Source: Rhodospirillaceae bacterium (GTDB lineage: Bacteria; Pseudomonadota; Alphaproteobacteria; Bin65). Taken from it: a DNA stretch of 64,000 nt. Below, piece by piece: positions 50,453 to 58,531 of this stretch (within the stretch, counting starts at the first letter, position 1; every line of letters starts with the position of its first letter). Below the pieces are notes generated by a model. It was not told the origin of the DNA. It did no database searches and saw only the letters and a list, made by a program, of their open reading frames with translations. The translations under genes and the position numbers were made by a program. The DNA lies in NCBI GenBank assembly GCA_011523655.1, contig WTGH01000031.1:1-64000 (forward strand). The letters are read 5' to 3'.

Positions 50453-52510
50453 CTACGCCGCCTCTCTCGTCCCCCGCTCCACGATGTCCACGATCTCGCC
50501 CATGATGGCGGTCAGGTCGAAGTCCTTCGGCGTGTAGACGGCGGCGACGCCGGCGGACTTGAGGGCTTCGGCGTCGGCCGGCGGGATGATGCCGCCGACG
50601 ACGACCGGCACGTCGCCCAGGCCCAGGTCCGCCAGCCGCGCCACGACATCGCCGACCAGCGCGGCGTGGCTGCCCGACAGGATGGAGAGGCCGACGATGT
50701 GGACGTCCTCCTGCGACGCGGCGTTGGCGATCTGCGCCGGGGTCAGGCGGATGCCCTCGTAGACCACCTCGATGCCGCAGTCCCGCGCCTTGACGGCGAT
50801 CTGCTCGGCGCCGTTGGAATGGCCGTCCAGCCCCGGCTTGCCGACCAGCATCTTGAGCCGCCGGCCGAGCCGCCGGGACAGGGCCTCGACCCGGCCGCGC
50901 ACCGCCTCCAGGGCAGCGATGCCGTCTTCGGAAACCGGCCGCACCGCCGGGGCCGCGCCGACGCCGGTGGGCGCCCGGTAGAGGCCGAAGATGCCGCGCA
51001 GCGCCCCGCCCCATTCGCCGGTCGTCACGCCGGCATGGGCGCAGGCGATCGACAGTTCCATGACGTTGCCGCCGTCGCGGACGGTGCGCTCCAGTTCGGC
51101 GATTGCCGCCTGCGCCTTAACCTCGTCCCGCGCCGCGCGCCATTCCTGGAGCCCGGCGATCTGCACCGCCTCGGCGGCCGGATCGACGGCGAGGAAGCCG
51201 CCGTCTCCGCCGCCCGTCCCGCTCTCGTCCCCGGCGCCTTCGGTGAGCGGCGAGGGCGCGCTTTCGGTCCAGCGGTTTACACCGACGACGGTCTGCTCGC
51301 CGGCCTCGATCGCCGCGACCCGCGCCGCATTGGACGCCACGAGCCGCTGCTTCATGTAGCCGGACTCGACCGCGGCCACGGCGCCGCCCATCGCCTCGAT
51401 CCGCGCCATTTCGGCGGCCGCCTCGCGCTTCAGTTCGGCAACCTTGTCCGCGATCTCGGCCGAGCCGTCGAAAATGTCGCCATACTCCAGCAGGTCGGTC
51501 TCGTAGGCGAGGATCTGCTGCAGGCGCAGCGACCATTGCTGGTCCCACGGCCGGGGCAGGCCGAGCGCCTCGTTCCAGGCCGGCAGCTGCACCGCCCGCG
51601 CCCGCGCCCCTTTCGACAGGGTGACCGCCAGCGCCTCGAGCAGGATGCGGTAGACGTTGTTCTCCGGCTGCTGCTCGGTCAGGCCGAGGGAATTGACCTG
51701 GACGCCGTAGCGAAAGCGGCGCAGCTTCGGATCCGCGACGCCGTAGCGCGCCTCGCAGATTTCGTCCCACAACTCGGTGAAGGCGCGCATCTTGCAGACT
51801 TCGGTGACGAAGCGCAGCCCGGCATTGACGAAGAAGCTGATCCGGCCGACCGCGGCGGGAAAATCGGCCGCCGGCACCGCATCGCGCACCCGGTCGAGCA
51901 CCGCGACGGCGGTGGCGAGCGCATAGGCCAGCTCCTGCACCGGCGTCGCCCCGGCCTCCTGCAGATGGTAGCTGCAGACGTTGACCGGGTTCCATTTCGG
52001 CGCCTCGCGGCAGGTGAAGGCGATCACGTCGGCGGTGAGCCGCATCGAGGGTTCGGGCGGAAAGATGTAGGTGCCGCGGGAGAGATATTCCTTGACGATA
52101 TCGTTCTGGGTCGTGCCGGTGAGTTCGGCCCGCTGCGCGCCCTGCCGTTCGGCCGCCGCGATATAGAGCGCGAGCAGCCACGGCGCCGTCGCGTTGATCG
52201 TCATCGACGTGTTCATCCGGGCGAGCGGGATATCGCGGAACAGGGTCTCCATGTCGCCGAGATGGGACACCGGCACGCCGACCTTGCCGACCTCGCCGCG
52301 CGCCAGCGGATCGTCGGCGTCGTAGCCGGTCTGGGTCGGCAGGTCGAAGGCGACCGAGAGTCCGGTCTGCCCCTTGGCCAGGTTGGTCCGGTACAGATCG
52401 TTCGACGCCGCGGCCGAGGAATGGCCCGAATATGTCCGCATGATCCAGGGACGGTCCCTTCGGGGGCGGCCCTCCTCTTGCGGCCGGTCGGTTCGGGCTG
52501 TGTCGTTCAT
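50453..52510 (-). CDS. ecm: Ethylmalonyl-CoA mutase
   Basis: This 685-residue coenzyme-B12 enzyme (MeaA type) rearranges (2R)-ethylmalonyl-CoA to (2S)-methylsuccinyl-CoA. The catalytic barrel starts RPWIMRTYSGHSSAAASN and contains LSVAFDLPTQTGYDADD, MNTSMTINATAPWLLALY and LTGTTQNDIVKEYLSRGTYIFPPEPSMRL, split. The C-terminal cobalamin domain has the base-off signature DGH (D562-H564) with NGAEQIA. YLSRGTYIFPPEPSMR and the lone-chain size separate it from methylmalonyl-CoA mutase. The start at 52510 fits family N-termini; an ATG 9 bases upstream is also possible. It is divergent from ccr. Confidence 0.95.
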   Translation of the reverse strand: MNDTARTDRPQEEGRPRRDRPWIMRTYSGHSSAAASNDLYRTNLAKGQTGLSVAFDLPTQTGYDADDPLARGEVGKVGVPVSHLGDMETLFRDIPLARMNTSMTINATAPWLLALYIAAAERQGAQRAELTGTTQNDIVKEYLSRGTYIFPPEPSMRLTADVIAFTCREAPKWNPVNVCSYHLQEAGATPVQELAYALATAVAVLDRVRDAVPAADFPAAVGRISFFVNAGLRFVTEVCKMRAFTELWDEICEARYGVADPKLRRFRYGVQVNSLGLTEQQPENNVYRILLEALAVTLSKGARARAVQLPAWNEALGLPRPWDQQWSLRLQQILAYETDLLEYGDIFDGSAEIADKVAELKREAAAEMARIEAMGGAVAAVESGYMKQRLVASNAARVAAIEAGEQTVVGVNRWTESAPSPLTEGAGDESGTGGGDGGFLAVDPAAEAVQIAGLQEWRAARDEVKAQAAIAELERTVRDGGNVMELSIACAHAGVTTGEWGGALRGIFGLYRAPTGVGAAPAVRPVSEDGIAALEAVRGRVEALSRRLGRRLKMLVGKPGLDGHSNGAEQIAVKARDCGIEVVYEGIRLTPAQIANAASQEDVHIVGLSILSGSHAALVGDVVARLADLGLGDVPVVVGGIIPPADAEALKSAGVAAVYTPKDFDLTAIMGEIVDIVERGTREAA

Positions 52511-52620
52511 GGGCTGCATCCGGGCCCCGATGAAGTAAGGGTGCGGCTTTCGCCGCACTGCATCAAGAATGCGCCGGCGCGGCCCGCGTGCGCAAGTGGC
52601 GAAACGGCCGTTTCCGCACA

Positions 52621-52712
52621 TATATTACATGGGACACAGTGTCACGAAATATTGACCAAAAATCCGGGCGTTTTGCGCAATTTTATGTCTTTTTGCATTG
52701 CAACATAATCCG
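52621..52712. promoter_or_regulatory. Shared ecm/ccr regulatory region with paired TTGC/GCAA palindromes
   Basis: This AT-rich stretch lies between the divergent ecm and ccr genes. It holds TTGCGCAA at 52673-52680 and TTGCA-T-TGCAA at 52693-52703, centres about 21.5 bases (two helical turns) apart, plus the dyad GACAC-A-GTGTC at 52633-52643. The TTGC/GCAA pair resembles the TTTGCAAA boxes of short-chain acyl-CoA-responsive (ScfR/RamB-like) regulators, but that link is inference. CATAAT at 52704-52709 may be the ccr -10. Confidence 0.5.
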
Positions 52713-52788
52713 GGGAGTCGTATGACTACCGCCCCGGCGCACGGCCCGGACCCCGTTCGGCGGGCCGCAGATTCCAGGAGACAGAGCC

Positions 52789-54096
52789 ATGAGCGGAGCC
52801 TCTCCCGTGGTCGAACTGGCCGAACACCAGGAACCGGCCGACCCGCTGCTGCGCGGCGAGAAGAAGGATCTCTACGAGGTCGGCGAGATTCCGCCCTTGG
52901 GCCATGTGCCGAAGCAGATGTACGCCTGGGCGATCCGGCGCGAACGGCACGGCGAGCCGGAGACGGCGATGCAGGTCGAGGTCGTCGACATCCCGGAGCC
53001 GGACAGCCGCGAGGTGCTGGTCTTCGTCATGGCCGCGGGCGTCAACTACAACGGCATCTGGGCCTCGCTCGGCACGCCGGTCTCGCCCTTCGACATCCAC
53101 AAGGCGCCGTTCCACATCGCCGGGTCCGACGCCAGCGGCATCGTCTGGGCGGTCGGCGAGAAGGTGCGCAACTGGAAGGTCGGCGACGAGGTCGTCATCC
53201 ACTGCAACCAGGACGACGGCGACGACGAGGAATGCAACGGCGGCGACCCGATGTTCTCGACCTCCCAGCGCATCTGGGGCTACGAGACGCCGGACGGCTC
53301 CTTCGCCCAGTTCACCTGCGTCCAGGCCCAGCAGATCATGCACCGGCCGAAGCACCTGACCTGGGAGGAGAGCGCCTGCTACACGCTTACCCTGGCGACG
53401 ACCTGGCGGATGCTGTTCGGCCACCGGCCGCACATCCTGCGGCCGGGCCACAACGTACTGGTCTGGGGCGCCTCGGGCGGGCTCGGTTCCTTCGCCGTGC
53501 AGTTGTGCGCCGCAACCGGGGCCAACGCCATCGGCGTGATCTCGGACGAGGACAAGCGCGAGTTCGTCATGTCGCTGGGCGCCAGGGGCGTCATCAACCG
53601 CCGGGAGTTCGACTGCTGGGGCCAGCTCCCGGAGGTCGGCTCCGACGAATACCGCGCCTGGTTCGCCGAGGTCCGCAAGTTCGGCAAGGCGATCTGGGAC
53701 ATCACCGGCAAGGGCAACAATGTCGATTTCGTCTTCGAGCATCCGGGCGAGGCGACCTTCCCGGTCTCGACCTTCGTGGTCAAGCGCGGCGGCATGGTCG
53801 TCTTCTGCGCCGGCACCACGGGCTACAACATCACCTTCGACGCGCGCTATGTCTGGATGCACCAGAAGCGCATCCAGGGCAGCCATTTCGCCCATCTCCA
53901 GCAGGCGGCGCAGGCCAACAAGCTGGTGATCGAGCGGCGCATCGACCCGTGCATGTCCGAGGTCTTCGCCTGGGAGGACATCCCCGAAGCCCATATGAAG
54001 ATGCGCCGCAACGAGCACAAGCCCGGCAACATGGCCGTGCTGGTGAGTTCGAAACGCCCCGGCCTGCGCACGATAGAGGACGCGATCGAGGAGTAG
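52789..54096 (+). CDS. ccr: Crotonyl-CoA carboxylase/reductase
   Basis: The 435-residue zinc-free MDR enzyme reductively carboxylates crotonyl-CoA to (2S)-ethylmalonyl-CoA with NADPH and CO2, the committed step of the ethylmalonyl-CoA pathway. Family landmarks are LYEVGEIPPLGHVPKQMYAW, YNGIWASLGTPVSPFDIHK, the aspartate-rich CNQDDGDDEECNGGDPMFS loop, VLVWGASGGLGSFAVQL, and FEHPGEATFPVSTFVVKRGG. Length and the DDGDDEECNGG loop are specific to Ccr. AGGAGACAG lies before ATG 52789. With ecm and mcd in the same window, this route to acetyl-CoA assimilation is well supported. Confidence 0.97.
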   Translation: MSGASPVVELAEHQEPADPLLRGEKKDLYEVGEIPPLGHVPKQMYAWAIRRERHGEPETAMQVEVVDIPEPDSREVLVFVMAAGVNYNGIWASLGTPVSPFDIHKAPFHIAGSDASGIVWAVGEKVRNWKVGDEVVIHCNQDDGDDEECNGGDPMFSTSQRIWGYETPDGSFAQFTCVQAQQIMHRPKHLTWEESACYTLTLATTWRMLFGHRPHILRPGHNVLVWGASGGLGSFAVQLCAATGANAIGVISDEDKREFVMSLGARGVINRREFDCWGQLPEVGSDEYRAWFAEVRKFGKAIWDITGKGNNVDFVFEHPGEATFPVSTFVVKRGGMVVFCAGTTGYNITFDARYVWMHQKRIQGSHFAHLQQAAQANKLVIERRIDPCMSEVFAWEDIPEAHMKMRRNEHKPGNMAVLVSSKRPGLRTIEDAIEE

Positions 54097-54207
54097 GGGG
54101 AGGCCGGCCGGAACGTGCCAGCGGATTGCTGTTCCAGCTTGACAAAGTTATTGAGAACATTATATGAACATAAGACTGGGCTGATCGTCCCGGCCGCCGG
54201 GCCCCGC

Positions 54208-54233
54208 CATGACGAAACATGACATTTCATGAC
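54208..54233 (+). repeat. Phased CATGAC repeat, copy 1
   Basis: Three CATGAC hexamers occur at exact 10-base spacing (CATGAC-GAAA-CATGAC-ATTT-CATGAC). A second copy of the whole 26-base block, one mismatch, lies at 54335-54360 in the same orientation. It falls in the 765-base gene-free stretch 54097-54861, where I see no credible gene. Confidence 0.75.
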
Positions 54234-54269
54234 ATCGCGGCACATCCCCTTCACGGGCCCCGTTCGAGT

Positions 54270-54292
54270 CCCCCTCACCTTGCGGGAGGGGG
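54270..54292. repeat. REP-like GC-rich hairpin between the CATGAC blocks
   Basis: CCCCCTC (54270-54276) pairs with GAGGGGG (54286-54292) across a 9-base loop. It is not followed by a T-run, so it is more like the repeated extragenic palindromes of alphaproteobacteria than a terminator for ccr, although it could stabilise the ccr 3' end. Confidence 0.5.
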
Positions 54293-54334
54293 TTGCCGGA
54301 CCTGAGGCCCGGAATTTGGCCGGAAACGGAGAAA

Positions 54335-54360
54335 CATGACGAATCATGACATTTCATGAC
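54335..54360 (+). repeat. Phased CATGAC repeat, copy 2
   Basis: This is the second copy of the 26-base block, with one mismatch in the first spacer (GAAT for GAAA). It lies 127 bases downstream of copy 1 and about 500 bases upstream of the ABC transporter operon. A further TCATGACAT occurs near 54583. Confidence 0.75.
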
Positions 54361-54535
54361 GCCAGCCGAAAGCCGCCCCGCCGGCGCCGCTGCATCCACG
54401 CGGTCGCCTGACGTGCACAATCCGGGAATTTATGCACAGCGTGTCGTCGCGGATTCGCGACCGTCGGGCGGGAATGGCGGATTTCTGCAGATTTCGCGCC
54501 AGAAAAGCGGCTTCGCGGCGAAAAAAGTGCAAATA

Positions 54536-54551
54536 TAGACCGGTCTGTCTA
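54536..54551. promoter_or_regulatory. TetR-family-type operator dyad
   Basis: TAGAC-CGGTCT-GTCTA (54536-54551) is a dyad whose core AGACCGGTCT is itself palindromic, a form common to TetR-family operators. It sits 310 bases upstream of the ABC transporter operon. No TetR gene is in the window. Confidence 0.55.
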
Positions 54552-54861
54552 ACTTAGCCGGACCGGCCGACCTGCGGCGGATCATGACATATCGCGACGT
54601 CTCCGCAGCCGTGCACCGCCGGGCCGCGCGGGGCGCGGGTATCGCGGCCGGCGGGGCGGGCCGGAGCACAATGAAGCACAATTTCGTGCGCAGGCGACGA
54701 ATCCGGGTGGCCGCGCCGTTGCCGTCGTTCGAAAATGTCTGATACCGTGACCCCGAACGGGGACGCGTTGAGATTGCATGACCGGAGTTGCGATGATGGC
54801 CGTGCCCTCCGGGGACGGCGGGCGGGTCCGATCGGGACAGGGTGAGTGACCGGGTGAGTGA

Positions 54862-55977
54862 ATGGTTGAGGCCAAATCCAGTATTGTCAGGTTCGAGCGC
54901 GTCCAGAAGACCTATGACGGGGAAACGCTGGTCATCAAGGAGCTGAACCTGGACATCGAAACCGGAGAGTTCCTGACCATGCTGGGGCCGTCGGGCTCGG
55001 GCAAGACGACCTGCCTGATGATGCTGGCCGGTTTCGAGCCGGCGACGCACGGCGAAATCTATCTCAACGACCGGCCGATCAACCATGTCGCGCCGCACCG
55101 GCGCGGCATCGGCATGGTGTTCCAGAATTACGCCCTGTTTCCGCACATGACGGTGGCGGAGAATCTGGCGTTTCCCCTGCAGGTCCGCAGGTTTCCCAAG
55201 GCGGATATCCAGGCCAGGATCGCGCGGGTGCTCGACATGGTCCGCCTGTCGGGCTTCGAGAGCCGGCGGCCGGCCCAGCTCTCCGGCGGACAGCAGCAGC
55301 GCGTCGCGGTGGCGCGCGCGCTCGTGTTCGAGCCGGTGCTGGTCCTGATGGACGAACCGCTCGGCGCGCTGGACAAGAACCTGCGCGAGGAAATGCAATA
55401 CGAAATCAAGCACATCCACGAGAATCTCGGCGTCACCGTGATCTACGTGACCCACGACCAGTCGGAGGCGCTGACGATGTCCAGCCGGATCGCGGTCTTC
55501 AACGACGGCGTCATCCAGCAGCTGGCGACGCCCAGCGTTCTCTACGAAAAGCCCGAGAATGCCTTCGTGGCGCAGTTCATCGGCGAGAACAACCGCCTTC
55601 GCGGCACGGTCGCATCCGAGGCCGGCCAGTTCTGCGACGTGACGCTCGACGGCGGCGGCACGGTCCGCGCGCTCAAGGTCAACGTGGATGGCGCAGGTGC
55701 GCCGACCACCCTGTCGCTGCGCCCGGAAAGGGTCACCATCGAACCGGCCGGCGAGACAGCGGAGAATATCTGCAGCGGCCGCGTCGAGGAATTGATTTAC
55801 CTCGGCGATCACATCCGCGCCCGCCTTTCGGTGGCCGGAAACGACGAGTTTATCGTCAAGGTGCCCAATGCGCACCGCCACGCTTCCCTCGTCCAGGGCA
55901 CGAATGTTCGTCTTTGCTGGGCGGCGGAAGATTGCCGGGCGCTCGACGCGTCTGGTAACGTATCGGGTCCCGTGTAA
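54862..55977 (+). CDS. ABC transporter ATP-binding protein, polyamine/iron type (PotA-like)
   Basis: The 371-residue ATPase has Walker A GPSGSGKT (residues 42-49), Q-loop FQNYALFPHMTV, signature LSGGQQQR, Walker B VLVLMDEPLGALDK and the H-loop VTHDQSEA. A C-terminal TOBE domain follows (TTLSLRPERVTIE, ELIYLGDHIRARLSV). It energises import by the two permeases encoded downstream. It is the first gene of a four-gene operon (ATPase, binding protein, two permeases), an order usual for Pot-like systems in alphaproteobacteria. The start at 54862 has no strong Shine-Dalgarno. Confidence 0.93.
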   Translation: MVEAKSSIVRFERVQKTYDGETLVIKELNLDIETGEFLTMLGPSGSGKTTCLMMLAGFEPATHGEIYLNDRPINHVAPHRRGIGMVFQNYALFPHMTVAENLAFPLQVRRFPKADIQARIARVLDMVRLSGFESRRPAQLSGGQQQRVAVARALVFEPVLVLMDEPLGALDKNLREEMQYEIKHIHENLGVTVIYVTHDQSEALTMSSRIAVFNDGVIQQLATPSVLYEKPENAFVAQFIGENNRLRGTVASEAGQFCDVTLDGGGTVRALKVNVDGAGAPTTLSLRPERVTIEPAGETAENICSGRVEELIYLGDHIRARLSVAGNDEFIVKVPNAHRHASLVQGTNVRLCWAAEDCRALDASGNVSGPV

Positions 55978-56074
55978 TCCCGAGGCGAAGAGATCGTCAG
56001 GGAACGGGGCTGCGGGAGGCAATGGATCGACCGGGATGTCCGGTTGCAATGGATACAGAAAAGGGAGGTATCCG

Positions 56075-57178
56075 ATGAAATCAGCGTTGAAATCTGTGGC
56101 AATTGCGGCGGCAGCCGCGCTGTTTGCCGGAAGCGCTCACGCGGTCGACCTGACCATCGTGTCGTGGGGCGGCGCCTACACGGCGAGCCAGCAGAACGCC
56201 TACCACAACCCCTATATGAAGGCGAACCCGGACGTAAAGATCATCAACGACGATTCGGCGGCCGAAGGACTGGCCAAGCTGCGGGCGCAGGTCGAATCGG
56301 GCAAGGTGACCTGGGACATTATCGATATGGTCGCCGCCGACGCGATCGTCGCCTGCGACGAGGGGCTGCTCGAACCGGTCGACGCGGACGCCTGGCTTGC
56401 CGCCGCACCCGACGGCACGCCGGCATCCAAGGACTTCATCCCCGGCACGCTCACGATCGGCGGAACCAACTGCTTCATTCCGCAGATCGTCTATTCGACG
56501 ACCTTCGGCTACCGGACCGACGCGTTCAAGGGCAAGCAGCCGTCCACGATCGCCGACGTGTTCGACCTGAAGACGTTCCCCGGCAAGCGGGCGCTCGAAA
56601 AGAAGCCGATCGCCAATCTGGAGTGGGCGCTGATCGCCGACGGCGTTCCCGGCAAGGACGTCTACAAGGTGCTGGCCACGCCCGAAGGCGTGAAGCGGGC
56701 CTTCGCCAAGCTCGACACCATCAAGGACCATGTCGTCTGGTGGACCAAGGGCGCGCAGCCGCCGCAACTCCTGGCGGACGGCGAGGTCGTGATCGCCTCG
56801 GCCTATAACGGGCGCCTGTTCTCGGCCATCGTCGAGAAGAAACAGCCGATCGCGATGCTGTGGGACTGGCAGGCCTTCGACCTGGACGGCTGGGTGGTGC
56901 CGAAGGGCGCCAAGAAAATGGCTGCGATCAAGAAGTATCTTCGCTTTGCCACCGACACCCAGCGGCTGGCCGACCAGGCGAAGTTCATTTCGTACGGACC
57001 GGCGCGCAACTCGTCCATCGCCAAAGTGGGTAACCATGCGAAACTCGGCATCGACATGAAGCCGCATATGCCGACCAACCCGAAGAACGCGAAGACCATC
57101 CTGATCTTCGACTATGTCTGGTGGGCGGACCATCGGGCCGAACTCGACGAGCGGTTCAACGCCTGGCTCGCCAAGTAG
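56075..57178 (+). CDS. Periplasmic binding protein of polyamine-type ABC transporter (PotD/F-like)
   Basis: The 367-residue protein has a signal peptide cleaved after SAHA (about residue 22). The mature part begins VDLTIVSWGGAYTASQQNAY, followed by SGKVTWDIIDMVAADAIVACDEGLLEP and a C-terminal WWADHRAELDERFNAWL, as in spermidine/putrescine-type binding proteins. AAGGGAGG lies 5-6 bases before ATG 56075. It is followed by a strong terminator, so it should be made in excess of the permeases. The ligand (polyamine, opine or another cationic solute) is not fixed by sequence. Confidence 0.92.
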   Translation: MKSALKSVAIAAAAALFAGSAHAVDLTIVSWGGAYTASQQNAYHNPYMKANPDVKIINDDSAAEGLAKLRAQVESGKVTWDIIDMVAADAIVACDEGLLEPVDADAWLAAAPDGTPASKDFIPGTLTIGGTNCFIPQIVYSTTFGYRTDAFKGKQPSTIADVFDLKTFPGKRALEKKPIANLEWALIADGVPGKDVYKVLATPEGVKRAFAKLDTIKDHVVWWTKGAQPPQLLADGEVVIASAYNGRLFSAIVEKKQPIAMLWDWQAFDLDGWVVPKGAKKMAAIKKYLRFATDTQRLADQAKFISYGPARNSSIAKVGNHAKLGIDMKPHMPTNPKNAKTILIFDYVWWADHRAELDERFNAWLAK

Positions 57179-57188
57179 GACCCGCACA

Positions 57189-57228
57189 GCCGGGCGGAAG
57201 CGACCGAACCTTCCGCCCGGCACTTTTT
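57189..57228 (+). terminator. Intra-operon Rho-independent terminator
   Basis: The 12-base stem GCCGGGCGGAAG/CTTCCGCCCGGC with a 9-base loop is followed by ACTTTTTT. It lies 10 bases after the binding-protein stop and 32 bases before the first permease gene. It probably lets only part of the transcription continue into the permeases. Confidence 0.9.
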
Positions 57229-57259
57229 TCGGCTTCACTCCGGCGACCGGTGTGCCCGC

Positions 57260-58522
57260 ATGCCCAATGCACCGGATGACGTGATGCGCACGGCAGACGG
57301 CGTGCCGCTGAAGATCAGCCTTCAGCGGGCGCTGGTGCGCAGCCGGATTCGGGCGCTGTTGCTGGTCGTCCCGCTGCTGGCCTTCATTGCCATAGCCTTC
57401 GTTCTGCCGATCGGCGACATGCTGTTCCGCAGCGTGGACAACCGGATCGTCGAGTCGATCCTGCCGCGCACCGCCGTCGCCATCCAGGACTGGAATCCGA
57501 ACGGCACGGAATTGCCCGACGAAGCCGTTTTCGAAGCCCTGACGCTCGATATCAAGGCCGGCGTCAAGGCAAGGACGCTGGGGCGGGTGGCGCGCCGGCT
57601 GAACTACGAAAAGCCCGGCATGACCAGCCTGTTCCGGAAGACGGGCCGGAGAACCAAGCGCGTCGCCGGGCCGCCCTACAAGGAACGAATATTAAAGATC
57701 GACAACCGCTGGAGCGACCTGAACACCTGGCGGCTCATCCGCCGGGAAGCCGGCGCGCTGACGAGCGGATACTTCCTGGCTTCGGTCGACCTGAAGACGA
57801 ACGACCGCGGCGAGGTCGTCTGGCAGTCGGAAGAGCGCCGGATCTACCTGACCCTTTTCTACCGCACCTTGTGGATGAGCGCGCTGATTACCGTGCTGTG
57901 CCTGCTGCTCGGCTATCCGGTGGCCTATCTACTGGCCACGCTGCCGCTGCGCACGAGCAACCTGCTGATGATCCTCGTCCTGCTGCCGTTCTGGACCTCC
58001 CTGCTGGTGCGGACGACGTCCTGGATCGCGCTGCTGCAGACGGAAGGCGTCCTGAACGACGTGCTGGTCTTTACCGGGCTGATATCGGACGACGGCCGGC
58101 TTCAGCTGATTCACAACCAGTTCGGCACCTTCGTGGCGATGGTCCACATCCTGCTACCGTTCATGATCCTGCCGCTCTACTCGGTGATGAAGACGATCCC
58201 GCCGTCCCTGATGCGGGCCGCCCGCTCGCTCGGGGCGACGCCGTTTACCGCGTTCGTCAGGGTCTACATGCCCAATACGGTCTCCGGGGTCGGGGCCGGC
58301 TCCATCATGGTGTTCATCCTCTCGATCGGCTACTACATCACCCCGGCGCTGGTCGGCGGGCGGACCGGCACGTTCATATCCAATTTCATCGCCGTGCATG
58401 TGAGCGAGACCCTGAACTGGGGGCTGGCCGCGGCGCTGGGCTCGCTCTTGCTGGCGCTGGTCCTGGCGCTTTACCTGCTCTACGACCGCCTCGTCGGCAT
58501 CGACAACATGAAGCTGGGTTGA
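57260..58522 (+). CDS. ABC transporter permease (PotB-like) with large periplasmic insertion
   Basis: The 420-residue inner-membrane protein has a first membrane helix at about residues 32-54 (RALLLVVPLLAFIAIAFVLP). A roughly 130-residue hydrophilic insertion (about 62-195) precedes the remaining helices, and an EAA-type coupling loop reads MRAARSLGATPFTAFVRVYMP. Typical PotB permeases have 275-300 residues, so the insertion accounts for the extra length. The same long form is known in some alphaproteobacterial polyamine-type systems. It pairs with the downstream permease to form the channel. Confidence 0.92.
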   Translation: MPNAPDDVMRTADGVPLKISLQRALVRSRIRALLLVVPLLAFIAIAFVLPIGDMLFRSVDNRIVESILPRTAVAIQDWNPNGTELPDEAVFEALTLDIKAGVKARTLGRVARRLNYEKPGMTSLFRKTGRRTKRVAGPPYKERILKIDNRWSDLNTWRLIRREAGALTSGYFLASVDLKTNDRGEVVWQSEERRIYLTLFYRTLWMSALITVLCLLLGYPVAYLLATLPLRTSNLLMILVLLPFWTSLLVRTTSWIALLQTEGVLNDVLVFTGLISDDGRLQLIHNQFGTFVAMVHILLPFMILPLYSVMKTIPPSLMRAARSLGATPFTAFVRVYMPNTVSGVGAGSIMVFILSIGYYITPALVGGRTGTFISNFIAVHVSETLNWGLAAALGSLLLALVLALYLLYDRLVGIDNMKLG

Positions 58523-58531
58523 GCCGGTCCG

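Noticed and set aside
54586-54747. 53-codon open frame (starting MTYRDVSAA) upstream of the ABC transporter
   Set aside because: It has no ribosome-binding site, an arginine-rich low-complexity sequence and no family resemblance.
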